Below the pieces are notes generated by a model. The model saw only the letters and a program-made list of their open reading frames with translations, was not told the DNA's origin and made no database searches. Of a stretch of DNA of 64,000 nucleotides, positions 60,386 to 64,000 are shown piece by piece. Position numbers and translations under genes: made by a program. The DNA is from Lasioglossum baleicum. Its lineage: Eukaryota; Arthropoda; Insecta; Hymenoptera; Halictidae. The stretch covers positions 8,308,001-8,372,000 of the forward strand of contig NC_134932.1 of assembly GCF_051020765.1 (NCBI RefSeq), in the 5' to 3' direction. Numbering within the stretch: the first letter of the stretch is position 1; the number at the start of each line of letters is the position of its first letter.

Positions 60386-63300
60386 TTTGTACCTGTAAAC
60401 AAAATAATCTATAATATTCTATAGTTTACGGTAATACTGAACTATTATTTTCCATTATCTTATGCGTAGGAATATTTACAGTTTTATCTAAAACGTATGA
60501 TATAGTATACATTGACACATATTGAGGGCTAATTATCATTTTGACAATTGTAGAAATATATATTAGCATGTTTATACAAAAGTATTGCAGCAGCTGAATT
60601 TATTATAGTACAATTTATAGTGTTCCAATATATAAATTTATTTCATTGCCTGGTACAATATTATACAGAGTAAAGTATACATTGAGTAACAAACTTTTAT
60701 CAAGACTTTGTATTGAAAATTTTATGAAAATTTTACAATTTCAATAAGTGGATTCATTGCGAAATAACCCACATACAATATCACTAAAATTGCTTTGCAG
60801 AGCAACAAAGTATAAAGCACAGGGAACAATGCATTGGAATTTGTACATTTGCGGAAAATTGATATTCCCGAAAAAGATACTAATTAGGAAAATTGCAACA
60901 ATTTATAAGATCTTTGTTACACTGTCATCAAGTGATATTACAATAAGCAGAAACCACGATAAAAATTGATACGGTACCATTAGATATTAAACTTATAAAT
61001 ATAGCTGTTCGCAACTCAATTTTCTACTGACAACTGTTCAATAAAAAAAAGTTTCTGATGTCAACAATGCAGCTTCCACTTACCGTTTTACAGCTGACTA
61101 TTATGAAATATTTTCTTATAATTAAGTTATGGGGTGTCTAAACACTGTAGCTGCTATATAAACAATAGGCACTTGTACCAAATGTACAAACAACAATCGT
61201 AATAACGTAAATGTATTACAGTTCTTTATATCACGCGCAATATGGCAGGTCCCTGTCGTTAATAACGATGGCGGCGAATAAACGTCAAACCACCTGTCAC
61301 TGATTTTGTAGCAGTCCCATGTACTGACTCACACCCATTTGTTAAACTTCAATCTTTAATAATGTGATACAATTTTTTACAGTGATTAACAAAAAATCAC
61401 TCGCGAATGTAAGGCTTTTTTATTGGACAACTTTGTTAAACCATAGAAAGGTAAAGAGAGATGGGTATCTGCTCGATTATAATGACGATAATTCTGTAGA
61501 TATATACATAACATGTATTCACCAATCACGCTTTTAGTTTTTCCATTATAATTTATATATGTTTATATAGGAATAAAACTTGATAAAACTTCATCATTGA
61601 TACCATAATACCATATATATAGTCCGTGATAATTGTTACAAAGTATTGATTCCAAAATTCTTTCGATACTACTATTAAAAAATGCCATAAAAAACACCTA
61701 TTTTGAATCACAATAATGCTATCATTTTTTGGTTCAAATTTTTGCTATATACATATATGTTTTTTTTTATTGTTTAACAATTTTTTAAGTAATTCAGATT
61801 TATGCTGGTCTACACCTTGCAGTAATTATACATATAGTATAGTATATATATAGTGTATATATATACGCATATTATATGTAATACATACTTACATTACATA
61901 TAATAAAACTGTTGCGGTAAAAAGAGTAAGTTATATATATTCGAAATATAGAATTTAATATGCGTATATAGTTTCAGATTATAATAAATTGGTTTTACAT
62001 ATATATATTATACTTCTTCATCTTATGTCTGATTGGCTGTCGTCTTGTAACCGGAAGTAAAGACGAATAGCGAATGAGTGAGAAGAAATATATGTATTAT
62101 TACAGTCAATTACAGTAAATACATGTATTTAGCGCACTACTCTTCTGCTTTTTCCAAAATTTTGTCTGCACGTGACAGTATATATGAAGATACGATCTTG
62201 AGAAAATTCTCAAAGAATAACGCTATAAGAGAGAAATGCGTAATTTATACACAAATTTAAATTTCTTCGGATTAAAAAACTAAGGCTCGCATTTGGATTG
62301 ATATTATTTATTAAGTTTTCCGAATATATAAGCCATGTTCAGAAGGAATTTTATTTATAATCTAAAATTGATTTAGTAAAATCATTTTTCGTATGATCAT
62401 TTCATTAAAAATATACACTCACCCGTCGATTTACGCAAAGTTTTTCGTGAAAATATGTGAAATGAATTTTTTTTATAATATATGTATACCGAGATATGTA
62501 CCGGATTTTTTCTTTAGTATTTTTTGCGCACTGGTGAACTCTCGTATTATTTTCTTTGACGTAAAAAAAACGCGTGGGGACGGATAATCCGCCTAAATCG
62601 AAAGGGTACAATAAATTTAAATACTTATAATATTTATTAGACTTAGATTATACAATACAAAATAAAGATGTCTCACAAATATTCATTTTATAGAACAAAT
62701 TTGTCATATAAAATAACAGATCTTTATCTCATTTATTTTTTATAAAACAATATATTAGAGTCTGCATAAGCCTAATACATAATACAAATTGTATTATTGT
62801 TTTTCTGCATTTAGCAACATTTTGACTCCAACGAACCATTAAATGCGAAATCAAGTAATGTATGTTGAAACATATGGTATTACAGAAAGTTTCTAATACA
62901 CAGAAATAAAGTGGAGAATGATTTTAATACATATCTTTGATTTTGTCTACATCGAATTTCTTAAATTACAACATACATTTGCGTTTTAGTGAACAGTCAA
63001 TAACTAACATGAATGTGCAATAATATTATTTATTACTTTTTATTAAGTACTTTTGTCAAAATATCAATAGATTTTCACTTTGTTTCTCCTTTTTATAAAT
63101 GTAATCTATAGGCAGTAATAGTTTTTAGTAAAATTATTAATTATTAGAAAATAGTAGATAAATTATATTAGTTTAATATAAAATAGCATTGTATTCATAG
63201 ATTAGTATACAAATATGAAGCAGTTAGTAGGCTATAATTTTATAGTTACAATTTATGTAAATAATATGGAAGTTAGTACGTGGTATCAGATTCATATGAC

Positions 63301-63668
63301 TGTAAAGGATACCATTCTTTTTCTTTCTACTATATTAAATATTAGGTCTTTATATGAATCTTTTATGTTTATATGTACTTAGAAGAAAATGTTATGTGAC
63401 ATTGTGTCTTATAACTTTGTTATGTTTGCTACTTATTACATCAAAATGATATATAAATACTTTGAGGAATGTACTTTATAGTAAAAGGATAGTTTAGAAA
63501 GTTTTCTTTACCTAGAGTTACCGTATCTTAGAAAATACAGTCAAGAACATTTTATGAAAAATTAATTTCAATATTGAGAAAGCTTATTGTACTTAGAAAT
63601 ATCATTCATTTTAGTAAAACATTGCTTTCTTCTTTTTAATGAATTAAAGGTTTATCCTTCTTCAACTT
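60386..63668. other. RAB14 5' intron / promoter and AT-rich intergenic region
   Basis: The RAB14 5' UTR is spliced (acceptor at 60392-60394), so at least part of this is intron. A GC-richer stretch at about 61240-61310 with GCAGGTCCCTG and GATGGCGGCGAATAAACG is the best promoter/first-exon candidate. TA-rich low-complexity sequence occurs at about 61830-61910. Small frames here carry no recognised content. Confidence 0.4.
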
Positions 63669-64000
63669 TTACAACTCCTCATTTAAAAATTCCCGGGCAT
63701 CTGGAAACTCTATATTTCTTATCCTTAAATTGTTAAATTGCAGGCAAAATAATCTTAAGTACCTGTTTGTACATTCAAACTATTATTTTAAGACTTAATG
63801 TAACGGTTATATACACAATAATTTGATCAATAATATTCATAATAATTTGAAGGCACGTTTACATTAAAAAGAATTATATATACTAGTACCATGTGGATTA
63901 AATCAAAAGTAATTCATGATTGAATCATTGTAAATCTAAAAATTTTCTAAGTATTCTTTAAAATGTATTACCGTTTTCTAAACCACCAAAGAAAGATCAT
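63669..64000 (-). CDS. Possible last exons of a minus-strand gene (cut by window end)
   Basis: On the minus strand, a CAG acceptor before 63762 opens a 94-base segment reading YLRLFCLQFNNLR, IEFPDAREFLNEEL and then TAA at 63669. A donor-like AAACG|GTAATA at 63972-63973 fits in phase with the residual sequence to 64000 (IFLWWFRKR). Another phase of the same upstream bases (SFFGGLEN) would stop almost at once, so the phase is not decided. No family is recognised. Confidence 0.3.

Noticed and set aside
1..64000. CRISPR arrays, tRNA genes, rRNA, bacterial operon features
   Set aside because: No spaced identical repeats, no tRNA consensus boxes noticed by eye, and the introns and gene families are animal nuclear.

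Overview
The window looks like insect nuclear DNA, most likely from a hymenopteran (ant or bee). It is AT-rich, carries a compact set of conserved eukaryotic genes with short GT-AG introns, and has GC-richer mobile repeats between some genes. The species assignment is inference. The gene models rest on exon chains whose reading phases close across every intron and on recognised protein families. No prokaryotic-style operon, CRISPR array or rRNA is visible, and I found no tRNA by eye.

Layout. 1-2000: 3' part of the myosin chaperone UNC-45 (+). 2659-4510: CDC7 kinase (-). 5202-7268: kinetochore protein NDC80 (-). 7366-9165: three copies of a dispersed repeat. 9967-10761: mitochondrial translocase TIM22 (+). 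11931-13475: septin (-). 15321-17679: translation factor eIF4H (-). 18241-22782: nucleolar MYBBP1A/Pol5-type protein (+). 23001-26512: a tandem segmental duplication carrying two intact 337-codon genes of unrecognised family. 26428-33709: URB1/NPA1 ribosome-biogenesis protein (-). 33971-34650: two fold-back elements. 35548-38485: FBXL4 (-). 40025-41490: TRMT10C/MRPP1, a mitochondrial RNase P and methyltransferase subunit (+). 42918-45565: remnant of a PIF/Harbinger DNA transposon, with a truncated transposase (+) and an intact MADF-BESS protein (-). 46455-49321: nested inverted-repeat elements. 49723-54107: M16 zinc metallopeptidase (+). 54452-55398: CIA30-domain protein (-). 58394-60385: RAB14 (-). 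60.4-64 kb: mostly AT-rich non-coding, with a possible terminal exon of a minus-strand gene at the right edge.

Functional themes. Two ribosome-biogenesis genes (MYBBP1A and URB1) converge on the duplicated unknown genes. The duplication includes fragments of both: a piece of MYBBP1A exon 7 and the 3' end of URB1. This gives a clear history for the locus, namely a local duplication of [part of MYBBP1A - unknown gene - URB1 tail] followed by deletion. Mitochondrial genes (TIM22, TRMT10C, probably FBXL4 and the CIA30 protein) and cell-division genes (CDC7, NDC80, septin) are interspersed without operon-like organisation.

The most unusual content is the 337-aa gene pair, the uneven divergence between its copies, the Harbinger-derived MADF gene beside a disabled transposase, a GC-AG intron in eIF4H, and an inverted pair of perfect nuclear-receptor half-sites downstream of RAB14.
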